Positions 36,220 to 45,803 of a stretch of DNA of 64,000 bases are shown one piece after another; positions within the stretch are counted from its first letter, which is position 1, and every line of letters begins with the position of its first letter. Source of the stretch: Eubacterium sp. TM05-53. GTDB lineage: Bacteria > Bacillota_I > Bacilli_A > Erysipelotrichales > Erysipelotrichaceae. Under the pieces are notes generated by a model. The model searched no databases. It was not told the origin of the DNA and saw nothing but the letters and a program-made list of their open reading frames with translations. Both the position numbers and the translations under genes were made by a program. Where the stretch lies: assembly GCF_003436425.1 (NCBI RefSeq), contig NZ_QSPK01000006.1, positions 1 through 64,000 on the forward strand, written 5' to 3'.

Positions 36220-39201
36220 ATGAATAATAGAGATATTGCTAAGGTTGGTTTTGCCGTTCTTGCAGCGGTTATGAGTTATAATTTTGCAGATACTATCGTT
36301 CATGCTGAAGAGACAAGTGTTGAACCAGTAAAAGAGACTGCACCTGTAGAAAATCAAGATGATTTAACCGATGTTATTGATGCAGTTGTTGAAGATACAA
36401 ATGTTCCTGAAAACACTGAAGAAACAGATGTTCCAAAAGAAGATGAAGAGACTACAGTTCCTGAAAAGACAGAAGATGAAAATGAAACTACAACAGTTGG
36501 TGGTGGTAGTGAAACTAGTGCTAAATTAACTGAGGGTTGGTCAAGTGATTCTTTACAGTATGTTAAAGATGGTGCTTATGTTACGAATAGTTTTGCAGAG
36601 ATTGATGGTCAAAAATATTATTTTGATGAGAATGGTAATAAGGTAACTGGTTTTAAAACAATTGGTACAGATTCTTATTACTTTAATGAATCTGGTATGA
36701 TGCAGACGGGTTTACAAGTTCTTCATGATCAAGAAACGGGTATTGCCGTATATTCTTTAAGAAAAGAAGATGGTAAATTACACTACTACTTAGAGAATGG
36801 GGCTGCCTATAGTGGAATGATAAATTTAGATGGGAAAATTTATTATTTTGATAATGGAGTTCAAAGTGTTGGTGAAAAGCAGGCCAATGGATATTGGTAC
36901 AACTTCAAGGAAGATGGTAGTTTATCTGTTGGTTTTGTGAATATGGGGAATAGTGCTAAGTACTATGATAATCTTGGAAGAAGACAAACAGGTACTTTTA
37001 AGGTTGATAAGGTAACTTATAACACGGATAGCAATGGTTTTATTACTAAAGCGAGTTGGGAAGGCGTTTCTTACTATTGTCAAAATGATGGCAGATGGGC
37101 TTGGGATGTAGTTGGTAATTATTATTTTGGTAGTTCAGGTTGTGTTCCAACTACAGTGACTATGATTGTAAATACAATCAATGGTACAAACTATACGCCT
37201 AATCAAGTGGGTCAAATTTTACATAATGCTGGATACTTTAACACAAGTTCCATTGGTACTGGTGGAGATTCTTGGCAGTTTGTTGCGAATAAATTTGGCT
37301 TAAGTTATAAGAGTAATTTAAATGTAGAATCAGCTAAACAAGAATTATTAAAGGGGAATATGATTGCGGCAGCTGTTGGTGGCGGAAAATTCTGTCCATG
37401 GAATGGTGTAACGCATGAAATATTATTGTTTGGTTTAGATGCACAGGGCTATACAACAGTATATGATCCATATACAAGTTCACGTAATGGTCGTGTACAT
37501 ATTAGTGAGGTCTTCAATCATCCATCATGGGATAGTGCTGATAATAAGAATGGTGGTCCATTTTTCTCATTAGGTAAACTTAGAGATCAAAATTTATATC
37601 TAGATGTTTCTAAGGGAACTGCTCATGTAGGAAAAGTATATTATACAGGCAAGAACGTTGAACCAGAAGTGAATCTTTCATTGAAAAATACAGCATTGGT
37701 TCAAGGTAGAGATTATAAAGTTGTTTATTCAAATAATGTTAAACTTGGTAAAGGTACAGCTACCATCGTTGGTATAAATGCCTTTACAGGTAAGTTAAGT
37801 GTTTCATTTGATATTATTAAGGATGAAATGTCAAATGGTACATATGAAATTATTACATCTAAAAACAACAATAAAGTATTGGATATTTTAGGTGGATCGA
37901 AATCTAATGGTGCAGCTGTTCAAATCTTTGATTGGAATGGATCAAATGCACAGCATTTTGAAATTAAGAAAAATCAAAATGGTTATTATACAATTAAAAA
38001 TGTTGGGTCTAACCTATATTTGGGTATTACTACAAATTGGAATACGATGTCAAATACAAATCGTTTAGTTCAAGGGGTAAGTTCTTCTAGCAAAGCCGGA
38101 CAATTTATCTTTACTCGCAATAGTAATGGTAGTTGGATGATTTCCTCTGCTTGGGATTCAAGATATGTTTTTGACTTATCTGGTGGTTCAACAAACAATA
38201 GTACGGCTGTACAGATTTATAATTCAAATGGAACAGCAGCTCAAAACTGGAAACTATTAAAGGTATCGAATACACGTGTTGATTTAGATACTTTAGCTGC
38301 ACAGAATAAAAACAATATCAGTGATGGAACATACTATATTGCTTCTTCTTTAAACAATAGTTATGTACTGGATGTGTATGGTGGAAGCTTGAGTAATTTT
38401 GGTAATATTAACGTATATCATAACAATGGTACAAAAGCGCAAGCTTGGAAGCTTGTGCATGATTCAAAAGGGTATGTTACATTTATAAATATTGGTTCAG
38501 GAAAAGCAATTGATGTATATGGTGGTAAGTGTGTGAATGGTCAAAATGTAGCACAATATACTTCAAATAATTCATTAGCACAAAAATGGATTGTCACAAA
38601 GGCTAGTTCAGGATTCAATATTGTTTCGGCTTTAAATCCAAATTATGTATTGGATTTATATGGTGGTAGAGTATCGAATTTTGGAAATGTTCAGATTTAC
38701 AAATCAAACAACACAAAGGCTCAGGCTTGGAATTTCATTAAATATGAAAGTCCGCGTAGCCAACTTGATTCCATGGCGAAGAAGTATAATGCGGATATTC
38801 AAGAAACTACCTATGTAGTGCAATGCTACAAGAATAACAACTATTCATTAGGTTCAAGTGGTTCAAATGTACAAATCTCAAATTCGAATCAAAAATGGAG
38901 AATCAAAAAGGATTCTGTTGGATATATTACATTCATTAATGCAAGTACAAATAAAGCATTAGATGTGTATGGTGGTCATTCATCAAATAGTACAAATGTA
39001 TGGCAATATAACTATAACAACTCATTAGCACAAAAATGGATTGCTAAAAAGAACAGTGATGGTAGTTTGACATTTGTTTCTGCCTTAGACAAGAACTATG
39101 TTCTTGATATTTCTGGTGGTTTAATTCAAAATAGACAAAATGTACAACTATATCAAAATAACGGCACAAATGCACAGAAATTTAAACTAACAAAAATCTA
39201 A
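36220..39201 (+). CDS. secreted C39-like peptidase with glucan-binding repeats and three ricin-type trefoils
   Basis: This 993-residue protein has a signal peptide (cleavage near VHA, residue 30) and an acidic Glu/Thr/Pro linker to about residue 100. Cell-wall/glucan-binding repeats (about 105-290) contain GQKYYFDENGNKVTG-type units. The C39-like papain-fold peptidase (about 293-460) has Cys308 (SSGCVPTT), His399 (THEILLFG) and Asp416 (VYDPYTS). A beta-sandwich-like stretch (about 462-535) precedes three ricin-type beta-trefoils (about 538-682, 701-844, 862-993) with QxW-like repeats such as AQKWI. It probably cuts peptides at the wall while bound to glycan. The target is unknown; bacteriocin-leader cleavage is unlikely for a secreted form. 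Confidence 0.88.
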   Translation: MNNRDIAKVGFAVLAAVMSYNFADTIVHAEETSVEPVKETAPVENQDDLTDVIDAVVEDTNVPENTEETDVPKEDEETTVPEKTEDENETTTVGGGSETSAKLTEGWSSDSLQYVKDGAYVTNSFAEIDGQKYYFDENGNKVTGFKTIGTDSYYFNESGMMQTGLQVLHDQETGIAVYSLRKEDGKLHYYLENGAAYSGMINLDGKIYYFDNGVQSVGEKQANGYWYNFKEDGSLSVGFVNMGNSAKYYDNLGRRQTGTFKVDKVTYNTDSNGFITKASWEGVSYYCQNDGRWAWDVVGNYYFGSSGCVPTTVTMIVNTINGTNYTPNQVGQILHNAGYFNTSSIGTGGDSWQFVANKFGLSYKSNLNVESAKQELLKGNMIAAAVGGGKFCPWNGVTHEILLFGLDAQGYTTVYDPYTSSRNGRVHISEVFNHPSWDSADNKNGGPFFSLGKLRDQNLYLDVSKGTAHVGKVYYTGKNVEPEVNLSLKNTALVQGRDYKVVYSNNVKLGKGTATIVGINAFTGKLSVSFDIIKDEMSNGTYEIITSKNNNKVLDILGGSKSNGAAVQIFDWNGSNAQHFEIKKNQNGYYTIKNVGSNLYLGITTNWNTMSNTNRLVQGVSSSSKAGQFIFTRNSNGSWMISSAWDSRYVFDLSGGSTNNSTAVQIYNSNGTAAQNWKLLKVSNTRVDLDTLAAQNKNNISDGTYYIASSLNNSYVLDVYGGSLSNFGNINVYHNNGTKAQAWKLVHDSKGYVTFINIGSGKAIDVYGGKCVNGQNVAQYTSNNSLAQKWIVTKASSGFNIVSALNPNYVLDLYGGRVSNFGNVQIYKSNNTKAQAWNFIKYESPRSQLDSMAKKYNADIQETTYVVQCYKNNNYSLGSSGSNVQISNSNQKWRIKKDSVGYITFINASTNKALDVYGGHSSNSTNVWQYNYNNSLAQKWIAKKNSDGSLTFVSALDKNYVLDISGGLIQNRQNVQLYQNNGTNAQKFKLTKI

Positions 39202-39205
39202 TTTT

Positions 39206-39238
39206 ATAACCAGGCACAAAAGTGTCTGGTTATTTTTT
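39206..39238 (+). terminator. intrinsic terminator between the two trefoil proteins
   Basis: ATAACCAGGCAC pairs with GTGTCTGGTTAT (12 bp, one G-T pair) around AAAA, followed by TTTTTT. Confidence 0.92.
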
Positions 39239-39245
39239 GGTTAGA

Positions 39246-39274
39246 TTGAAATATTCTAAATATTCATTTAAAAT
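39246..39274 (+). promoter_or_regulatory. promoter of the amidase gene
   Basis: TTGAAA (39246-39251), 17 bases, TAAAAT (39269-39274), close to consensus. The predicted start is near 39281, with GGAAGAGGGA before the ATG. Confidence 0.7.
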
Positions 39275-39299
39275 AGATTTATTGGAAGAGGGATAGAAA

Positions 39300-42200
39300 A
39301 TGGCAAAAAAACTAAAACCACTTTTGGCTCTCGTATTAAGTGTATTTATGTCTGTATCAACAATGACCAATATGTATACAGTTCGTGCAGATGATGAAAT
39401 TACACAAGAAGAGCCTGTAGTAGAAGAAACACAAACAGAAGAAGAGACTACAGAAGAGCAAGTTCCTACTGTAGAAGAACAAACACCTACAGAAGAGGAA
39501 GAAGTACCAGTTGAAAAGGAAGAGCCAGTTGTTGAAGAGGAGCAATTGGGTGATTCTAATATGATGGAATACTTCTTAGTCGACAATCCCGTATTATCAA
39601 ATGGAGAAACAGAAAACTTTGTTCTTTCATTAAATAATGCAGAAGGGTACTCGGATTTTAGATTGACCATTCAAAAAGAGGATGGAAATACTTTTGATTT
39701 AGAGAGTTCTGAACAAGTTGATAATTTAGTGAAATTCTCTAGAGTGTTTAGTGAAGAAGAAAAAGGACAATATAGTGTGACTACACTTCATTATGTATAT
39801 AATGGGCAATCTTATTATTTGAACTTTAGTGATTTAGAAATGGATGTTAAGTTTGGTGTGGATCAAGAATATGATGGGTATGATGCAACGTTACCGGATT
39901 TAACAGAGGACTCAATAAGTTCAGAAGGTGTTATTGAAGTTACGGATGTAAATAAGGCTGAAGAAGAGATTGTGAATGGGGTTGCGAGTCAACCGGCTGT
40001 AATGTCAGTAGATGAGTTTTCAAGACATGCGACTGGTGGAATGACAATTTGTTTGGATCCAGGACATGGTGGTAGTGATTCAGGTGCTACTGCATTTGGA
40101 GCAAAGGAATCGGATTTAACTTTAAAAATTGCTCAATATTGTAAGGAAGAATTATCAAAATATGATGTAAATGTAGTTATGACAAGAACTACAGATACGA
40201 GATTAAGTGAAGAAGCAGCTATGGATTTAAAAAATCGTGTGGAAGTAGCTAAAAAAGCAGGTGCTTCTTACTTTATTAGTATTCATATTAATTCAGCAGC
40301 AAATAGTGCGGCAAAAGGTGCAGAGGTTTATTATCCAAATACAAGTGGAAATAAGAACCTTTCTAGTAATGGACAGAATCTAGCAAAGGCGATTCAAAAA
40401 CAATTAACAGCTTTGGGATTGTATGATCGCGGTATTAAGATTCGTAACTATACGGATGGTACAACTTCATCAAATCCAAACAGTAGTGATCAAGATTACT
40501 ATGGTGTCATCCGTTATGCGAAACAGGCAAATATTACGGGATTGATTGTTGAACATTGTTTTATTAACAATAAAGATGAGTTTGATAAATACTTGGGTTC
40601 AAATGCTAAGCTACAACAACTTGGTATTGCGGATGCAAGAGGTATTGTAAGTGCATTAGGTTTACAAGCTAAAAATCAGTCATTAGATACTTTAGCTAAA
40701 GACAATCGTAATGTTTTAGCAGATGGAACATATAATATTCAATCTCTTGTGAATCCGAATTATGTATTAGATATTTATGGTGGTTATACAACGAACGGTG
40801 CAAACGTTCAATTATACCGTAGCAATGATACCGAAGCACAATTATTTAAGGTAACACATGACTCACAAGGCTATGTGACATTCACGAATGTAAAGTCTGG
40901 TAAAGTTTTAGATGTATATGGCGGTACTAAGAAAAACAATCAAAATATTTGGCAATTTAGTTCAAATGGTAGTCGAGCACAAAAATGGATTGTGAAGCCA
41001 GATGGAAATGGCTATGTTATTATTTCAGCTTTAGATTCAAATTATGTATTGGATTTAAGTACGGGTAAAGCCGTAAATAGTAGTAATATTCAATTGTATA
41101 CGTATTGTGGATCAAATGCACAAAGATGGAAATTTAGTAAGCTTGTATCAAAAACAGATAAATTAAATAGTTTAGCACAATCAAATAAAAATGTTCTTGC
41201 GGATGGTACGTATGTAATTAGTACAGCACTTAGTTCAAATTATGTGTTAGATGTTTATGGTGGATATACATGGAATAAAGCAAATGTTCAATTGTTCGCA
41301 AAAAATGGAACGGATGCCCAAGCATTTAAAGTTACACATGACTCTCAAGGTTATGTGACATTTACAAATGTAAACTCTGGCAAAGTATTAGAGGTTGCAG
41401 GAAGCAGAGCGGGTAATAATGCAAATGTTCAGCAATATTCATTGGACGGCTCACGAGCACAAAAGTGGGTTGTACAAAAGAATGGCTCTGGTTACACAAT
41501 TATTTCTGCTTTAGATCCTAATTTCGTATTAGATTTGAGTGGCGCATTGGTCATGAATGGACGAAATATCGGATTGTATCAAAATAATGGTAGTAAAGCT
41601 CAACAATGGAACTTTAGTAAACATATGACAGATCGCGAGCGTTGTGATTTATTTGCTGCTCAAAACAAGGATAAAATCGCCGATGGTGTTTACTATATTA
41701 AAAATAAGAATGTGAATTATAGTTTGGATGTATATGGTGGAAGCTTATATGGCGGAGCCAATGTTCAACTGTATTCGTTAAATAAATCAAATGCACAAAA
41801 ATGGAAAATTACACATGATTCAAAAGGATATGTCATGTTCCAAAATGTTGGTTCTGGTATGTATTTAACAGCTGGTGGTAGTGGTAATAGTGCTAACGTA
41901 TATCAGCAAAAACAATCAAATGGATATAATCAAAAGTGGATTATTATGTTTGACACCAATAGTAATTTACGTATAGTTTCAGCATTACATTCAAATCGTG
42001 TATTAGATGTACACGGTGGTATGATTCGTAACTTTTCAAATATTCAATTGTATGATTCAAACAATTCGAATGCACAAAAATGGGTATTTGAATATATTAA
42101 CACCAATGCAACTGGTGGTTTGATGCAGATCATGGGTACAAGCCAGACTACAGTTGCTCAAATGGTTCGTTACTATAATGCGAATGCGTCAGGTTATGAT

Positions 42201-42677
42201 TCATTTAAAGCAAAATACAACGGTAAATATGATGGATGTTTAGCTAAGGGTGGAGCTCGTACAATCAATCAATTTGCACAAATTTTCTATGAAGAAGCAA
42301 CGGCAGAAGGTGTAAGAGCTGAAGTAGCATTTACTCAATGTATGAAAGAAACAGGCTTCTTAAAATATGGTGGAGATGTTCTTCCAAACCAATATAATTT
42401 TGCGGGTATCGGTGCTACTGGAGCAGTACATGGTGCAAGTTTTAGTAATGTAAGAATGGGTATTCGTGCTCAGATTCAACATTTAAAAGCTTATGGTTCT
42501 ATATCCCCATTAACAAACCAATGTGTGGATCCAAGATTCAATCTAGTGAAGCGTGGTAGTGCACAATATGTAGAATGGCTTGGAATAAAAGAAAATCCAA
42601 ATGGATATGGTTGGGCTACTTCTAAGAGCTATGGTCATGACATTGTGAACATGGTAAATGTATTATTGAAAAAATAG
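39300..42677 (+). CDS. secreted bifunctional wall hydrolase: amidase, three ricin-type trefoils, glucosaminidase
   Basis: This 1125-residue exported protein has a signal peptide (cleavage near VRA, residue 30) and a Glu-rich linker to about 78, then a region of unknown fold to about 245. An Amidase_3 domain (about 250-455) has zinc ligands His256 (LDPGHGG), Glu270 (KESDLTL) and His329 (SIHINS) and catalytic Glu418 (VEHCF). Three ricin-type trefoils follow (about 473-617, 633-774, 793-932). A C-terminal endo-beta-N-acetylglucosaminidase domain (about 945-1125) has Glu1017 (CMKETGFLKYGGD). It should cleave both stem peptide and glycan strand of peptidoglycan. Linkers such as LDTLA-x-N precede each trefoil. 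Confidence 0.92.
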   Translation: MAKKLKPLLALVLSVFMSVSTMTNMYTVRADDEITQEEPVVEETQTEEETTEEQVPTVEEQTPTEEEEVPVEKEEPVVEEEQLGDSNMMEYFLVDNPVLSNGETENFVLSLNNAEGYSDFRLTIQKEDGNTFDLESSEQVDNLVKFSRVFSEEEKGQYSVTTLHYVYNGQSYYLNFSDLEMDVKFGVDQEYDGYDATLPDLTEDSISSEGVIEVTDVNKAEEEIVNGVASQPAVMSVDEFSRHATGGMTICLDPGHGGSDSGATAFGAKESDLTLKIAQYCKEELSKYDVNVVMTRTTDTRLSEEAAMDLKNRVEVAKKAGASYFISIHINSAANSAAKGAEVYYPNTSGNKNLSSNGQNLAKAIQKQLTALGLYDRGIKIRNYTDGTTSSNPNSSDQDYYGVIRYAKQANITGLIVEHCFINNKDEFDKYLGSNAKLQQLGIADARGIVSALGLQAKNQSLDTLAKDNRNVLADGTYNIQSLVNPNYVLDIYGGYTTNGANVQLYRSNDTEAQLFKVTHDSQGYVTFTNVKSGKVLDVYGGTKKNNQNIWQFSSNGSRAQKWIVKPDGNGYVIISALDSNYVLDLSTGKAVNSSNIQLYTYCGSNAQRWKFSKLVSKTDKLNSLAQSNKNVLADGTYVISTALSSNYVLDVYGGYTWNKANVQLFAKNGTDAQAFKVTHDSQGYVTFTNVNSGKVLEVAGSRAGNNANVQQYSLDGSRAQKWVVQKNGSGYTIISALDPNFVLDLSGALVMNGRNIGLYQNNGSKAQQWNFSKHMTDRERCDLFAAQNKDKIADGVYYIKNKNVNYSLDVYGGSLYGGANVQLYSLNKSNAQKWKITHDSKGYVMFQNVGSGMYLTAGGSGNSANVYQQKQSNGYNQKWIIMFDTNSNLRIVSALHSNRVLDVHGGMIRNFSNIQLYDSNNSNAQKWVFEYINTNATGGLMQIMGTSQTTVAQMVRYYNANASGYDSFKAKYNGKYDGCLAKGGARTINQFAQIFYEEATAEGVRAEVAFTQCMKETGFLKYGGDVLPNQYNFAGIGATGAVHGASFSNVRMGIRAQIQHLKAYGSISPLTNQCVDPRFNLVKRGSAQYVEWLGIKENPNGYGWATSKSYGHDIVNMVNVLLKK

Positions 42678-42683
42678 TAAGAT

Positions 42684-42712
42684 AGAGTTCAGTTAGAAGC
42701 TGAACTCTCTTT
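42684..42712 (+). terminator. intrinsic terminator after the amidase gene
   Basis: AGAGTTCAG (42684-42692) pairs with CTGAACTCT (42700-42708) around a 7-base loop. The tail is only moderately T-rich. Confidence 0.75.
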
Positions 42713-42814
42713 GACTCTTATGATATAACAATAAATTTGGATGGAACTAGGTGAATTTGCTTTTCAAGAATTTAAGGGGTGGCATATACCCCAAAACGGT
42801 CTATAGCTGATATT

Positions 42815-42852
42815 GGACCCAGACAACATTTAGTTGTCCGGGTCCTTTTTTT
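42815..42852 (+). terminator. orphan intrinsic terminator
   Basis: GGACCCAGACAAC (42815-42827) pairs with GTTGTCCGGGTCC (42833-42845) around ATTTA with one mismatch, then seven Ts. It is the most GC-rich stem in the window, yet no gene directly precedes it. Confidence 0.88.
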
Positions 42853-42941
42853 CAACCATTTTAACACTTCCGTCGCTTGTCGATTTACACGTATCTTTTC
42901 ATAATGATAGTCCAATACACTATTAAAGTACATAAAAAAAT

Positions 42942-42977
42942 AAATAATCTTCAATCACTAAAATTTGAAGATTATTT
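42942..42977 (-). terminator. long hairpin, terminator-like for leftward transcription
   Basis: AAATAATCTTCAA (42942-42954) pairs with TTGAAGATTATTT (42965-42977). Read leftward, the stem runs into a T-rich tract (complement of the A-run at 42934-42944). No leftward gene lies to its right. Confidence 0.5.
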
Positions 42978-43378
42978 CATGCGTAATCACTAAACAAATA
43001 GTGTTATTTTGCCATATTAATAAATATATGATAGAATTTAAAAGCGTAAAAATTATTTTACATCTTTAATTATTTTTAGATGATTTTTTTGATTATTAGG
43101 TGTGATTTTTGTGCTTTTCATTCAAAAAATTTAAACAATATGGTTATTTCAAAAACCATATTTAAAGTTAAATAAGATTATAAGATTGATTCGCATGGTT
43201 TAATGTTGTTTTGTGTTAAAGAATAAAATGAGGTATTAGATTTTACATGCGATAACAAAGTAAAGGGAATTTAAATTATATAATTGGTAGTATTTTATTG
43301 AAAATAGATTTATTGAATTAGAATTGTTAAATAAATATTTCTATTATTATGAATTGAGGTAAAAGGAAAGGGATAAAT

Positions 43379-44602
43379 ATGCAACATATATTTTTAGTTG
43401 GCGCAAAGTCTTTAGGGGCATACGGAGGTTATGAAACGTTTGTTTATAAATTAACCGAGTATCATCAAAATAATAAAAATATTAAATATCATATAGCTTG
43501 TAAGGCAAATGGAAATGGTTTTATGGACGAAACAAAATTAGATGGGGCTAAAATATTAAGTGATTCTGAATTTGAATTTCATAATGCACATTGTTTCAAA
43601 ATAACTGTTCCAGAAATTGGTGCTGCACAAGCTATTTATTATGATATTAAATCATTGGATTATTGTTGTGAATATATTAAAAACAACAATATAAAAAATC
43701 CGATTGTATATATAATGGCCTGTCGCATTGGTCCATTTATGAAAAGATATTATAAAAAAATACATAAAATGGGAGGCCAGGTCTATTTAAATCCAGATGG
43801 ACATGAATGGATGAGAGCAAAATGGAGTGCACCTGTACGTAAATATTGGAAAGAATCTGAAAAGATGATGGTTAAATGGAGTGATTTAGCTATTTGTGAT
43901 TCTATTAATATTGAGAAATACATTCATGAACAATATGATGGCAAGGGTATCAATCATAGAAGCCCTAAAACAACATATATTGCTTATGGTGCTGATTTAA
44001 CGCCAAGTATTTTATCAGACACTGATGCTAAATTGGTTGATTGGTATAAAGAGAAAGGGTTAACTAAAAAGAATTATTATTTGGTTGTAGGAAGATTTGT
44101 TCCAGAAAATTCATTCGAAATCATGATTCGTGAATTTATGAAATCAAACTCGAAAAGAGATTTTGCGATTATAACAAATCTGAATGATAAATTTTTAAAT
44201 GAGTTAGAACGTCGTTTACATTTTTCTAAAGATAAACGAATTAAATTTGTTGGCACGGTATATGATCAAGAATTGTTGAAGAAAATTCGTGAGAATGCAT
44301 ATGCATATTTCCATGGACATACAGTAGGTGGGACGAATCCTAGTTTGATTGAGGCACTAGGTAGTACAGATTTAAATTTATTGGTTAATGTTGGATTTAA
44401 TAAAGAAGTGGCTATTGATTCGGCATTATATTGGGATAGAGAAGAAGGTAAGTTAGCTCAATTGATTAATCAAGTCGATAATAAACCTGAGGAAGAAATC
44501 AAAGCTTTGGGTCTTAAAGCTAAGGAACGCGTACAGAAGGCATATACATGGAAAAAAATATGTGGGCAATATGAAGATGTGTTTTTGAAAGGTGAAAATT
44601 AA
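43379..44602 (+). CDS. DUF1972 / Cps2T-RgpA-like rhamnosyltransferase (GT4)
   Basis: This 407-residue GT4 protein has a DUF1972 N-terminus: HIFLVGAKSLGAYGGYETFVYKL and IVYIMACRIGPFMK, with LNPDGHEWMRAKWS. This is the pattern of Cps2T and RgpA, which add the first rhamnose to a lipid-linked amino sugar or glucose. The C-terminal half has YLVVGRFVPENSFEIM and GGTNPSLIEALGS. AAGGAAAGG precedes the ATG. It heads a new operon and, with rmlABCD, supports a rhamnose-containing polymer. Confidence 0.9.
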   Translation: MQHIFLVGAKSLGAYGGYETFVYKLTEYHQNNKNIKYHIACKANGNGFMDETKLDGAKILSDSEFEFHNAHCFKITVPEIGAAQAIYYDIKSLDYCCEYIKNNNIKNPIVYIMACRIGPFMKRYYKKIHKMGGQVYLNPDGHEWMRAKWSAPVRKYWKESEKMMVKWSDLAICDSINIEKYIHEQYDGKGINHRSPKTTYIAYGADLTPSILSDTDAKLVDWYKEKGLTKKNYYLVVGRFVPENSFEIMIREFMKSNSKRDFAIITNLNDKFLNELERRLHFSKDKRIKFVGTVYDQELLKKIRENAYAYFHGHTVGGTNPSLIEALGSTDLNLLVNVGFNKEVAIDSALYWDREEGKLAQLINQVDNKPEEEIKALGLKAKERVQKAYTWKKICGQYEDVFLKGEN

Positions 44603-44603
44603 T

Positions 44604-45803
44604 ATGAAGATTTTAGCTATACATAATTTTCATCGTAAAGGATCAGCAAGTGGGGATGATCAGGTATTTAAAAGTGAAACCTCATTACTAGAAGCACACG
44701 GTCATACTGTAATTAAATATAATGTCTGCAACGATGAATTCGATAATGCTGGTTTATTAGGTAAAGTCAAATCTACTTTTGGAATGTTATGGTCTTTTAA
44801 GAATTATAATAATGTTGAAAAGATTATTAAAGAAGAAAAGCCTGATATAGTCCATGTGCATACATTTTTTCCTTTGCTTTCTCCATCAATTTTATATGCT
44901 GCTAGAAGAAATGGTTGCAAGGTTGTAGCTACGTTGCATGATACGCGTTTTATTTGTCCATGTGCTACTTCATTACGTGGTACAGAATTATGTAATAAAT
45001 GTGGAGATGGACATTATTTAAGAATGTGTAAATATGGATGTTTTAAAGGGTCTAGAGTACAAAGTCTTTTAGTGGCTGGGATATTTAAATATCATAGAAT
45101 TCGTAAAACATTTTATAAACAAATTGATAAATATATTTGTTTGAATGAAAATCAAATTCGTTTATTAAAAGAAATTGGATTTGATGGAAATAAAATTATA
45201 AAAAAATATAATTTTGTTCCAGATGCACAAGCAAATTTAAAGCCAATAAAATTGGATGATATTCCTGAAAGATATGTAGTCTTTTATGGTCGTATTGGAG
45301 AAGAAAAGGGAATTCGAATTTTAATGCGTATTTGGGATGAAATCCAAGACATTCCATTAGTTGTTATGGGTACAGGTCCATTGGAAACTGAATTCAAAGA
45401 ATGGGCGAAGAATAAAGATAATGTATATTTTCTTGGATATACGCAACACGAAAGATGTTTATCCATTGTGAAAGGTAGTGAATTTGTTGTATTTCCATCA
45501 ATTTGGTATGAAGGCTGTTCTATGGTAGAAATTGAAACAGAAAGTTTAGGAAAAGGACTTATTGCAACAGATCTAGGCTTTTCAGTGGAAGCTATTGAAA
45601 ATGGTGTCAATGGATTTAAAGTTAAACTTGGTGATGTAAAAGGATTTAAAAATCAAATTAAAACTTTATGGAATGATCCAGAATTATGTAAATCAATTGG
45701 TGTTAATGCTCGAATGGATTATGAACGAAAATATGTACCTGAAATGAATTATGAGGAATTGAATTCAATTTATAAAGAAGTCCTTGGAGGTTCTATTAAA
45801 TGA
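44604..45803 (+). CDS. GT4 glycosyltransferase
   Basis: This 399-residue GT-B enzyme has AIHNFHRKGSASGDDQVF at the N-terminus and VHVHTFFPLLSPS. A Cys-rich block (RFICPCATSLRGTELCNKCG) is seen in some capsule GT4 proteins. YVVFYGRIGEEKGI and PSIWYEGCSMVEIE hold the donor-binding E-x7-E. ATG 44604 lies 9 bases after GAAAGGTG; a GTG at 44592 overlaps that site. It shares ATGA with the following acetyltransferase gene. Confidence 0.88.
   Translation: MKILAIHNFHRKGSASGDDQVFKSETSLLEAHGHTVIKYNVCNDEFDNAGLLGKVKSTFGMLWSFKNYNNVEKIIKEEKPDIVHVHTFFPLLSPSILYAARRNGCKVVATLHDTRFICPCATSLRGTELCNKCGDGHYLRMCKYGCFKGSRVQSLLVAGIFKYHRIRKTFYKQIDKYICLNENQIRLLKEIGFDGNKIIKKYNFVPDAQANLKPIKLDDIPERYVVFYGRIGEEKGIRILMRIWDEIQDIPLVVMGTGPLETEFKEWAKNKDNVYFLGYTQHERCLSIVKGSEFVVFPSIWYEGCSMVEIETESLGKGLIATDLGFSVEAIENGVNGFKVKLGDVKGFKNQIKTLWNDPELCKSIGVNARMDYERKYVPEMNYEELNSIYKEVLGGSIK

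Larger units (their letters stand above)
42713..43378. other. 666-base AT-rich intergenic stretch with orphan hairpins
   Basis: No convincing protein gene is present. It holds a strong orphan terminator (42815-42852), a long hairpin (42942-42977) and a further inverted repeat AATATGGTT/AACCATATT (43137-43162). A 22-codon frame from ATG 42741 to TAG at about 42804 could be a gene remnant just before the orphan terminator. TATAAT at 43279-43284 may be a -10 for the next operon, without a clear -35. Confidence 0.5.

Noticed and set aside
39230..39670. 146-residue leftward frame rich in Ser/Val/Cys opposite the amidase N-terminus
   Set aside because: It is the antisense of a Glu-rich linker and signal peptide; repetitive composition and no ribosome site mark it as a shadow.
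42772..42954. 60-residue leftward frame in the intergenic block
   Set aside because: It reads through the strong orphan terminator and has no family match by eye; treated as non-coding.
39270..43315. 15-base match AAAATAGATTTATTG at 39270 and 43301
   Set aside because: Short and AT-rich; may be chance or a promoter-region resemblance, not a clear repeat element.
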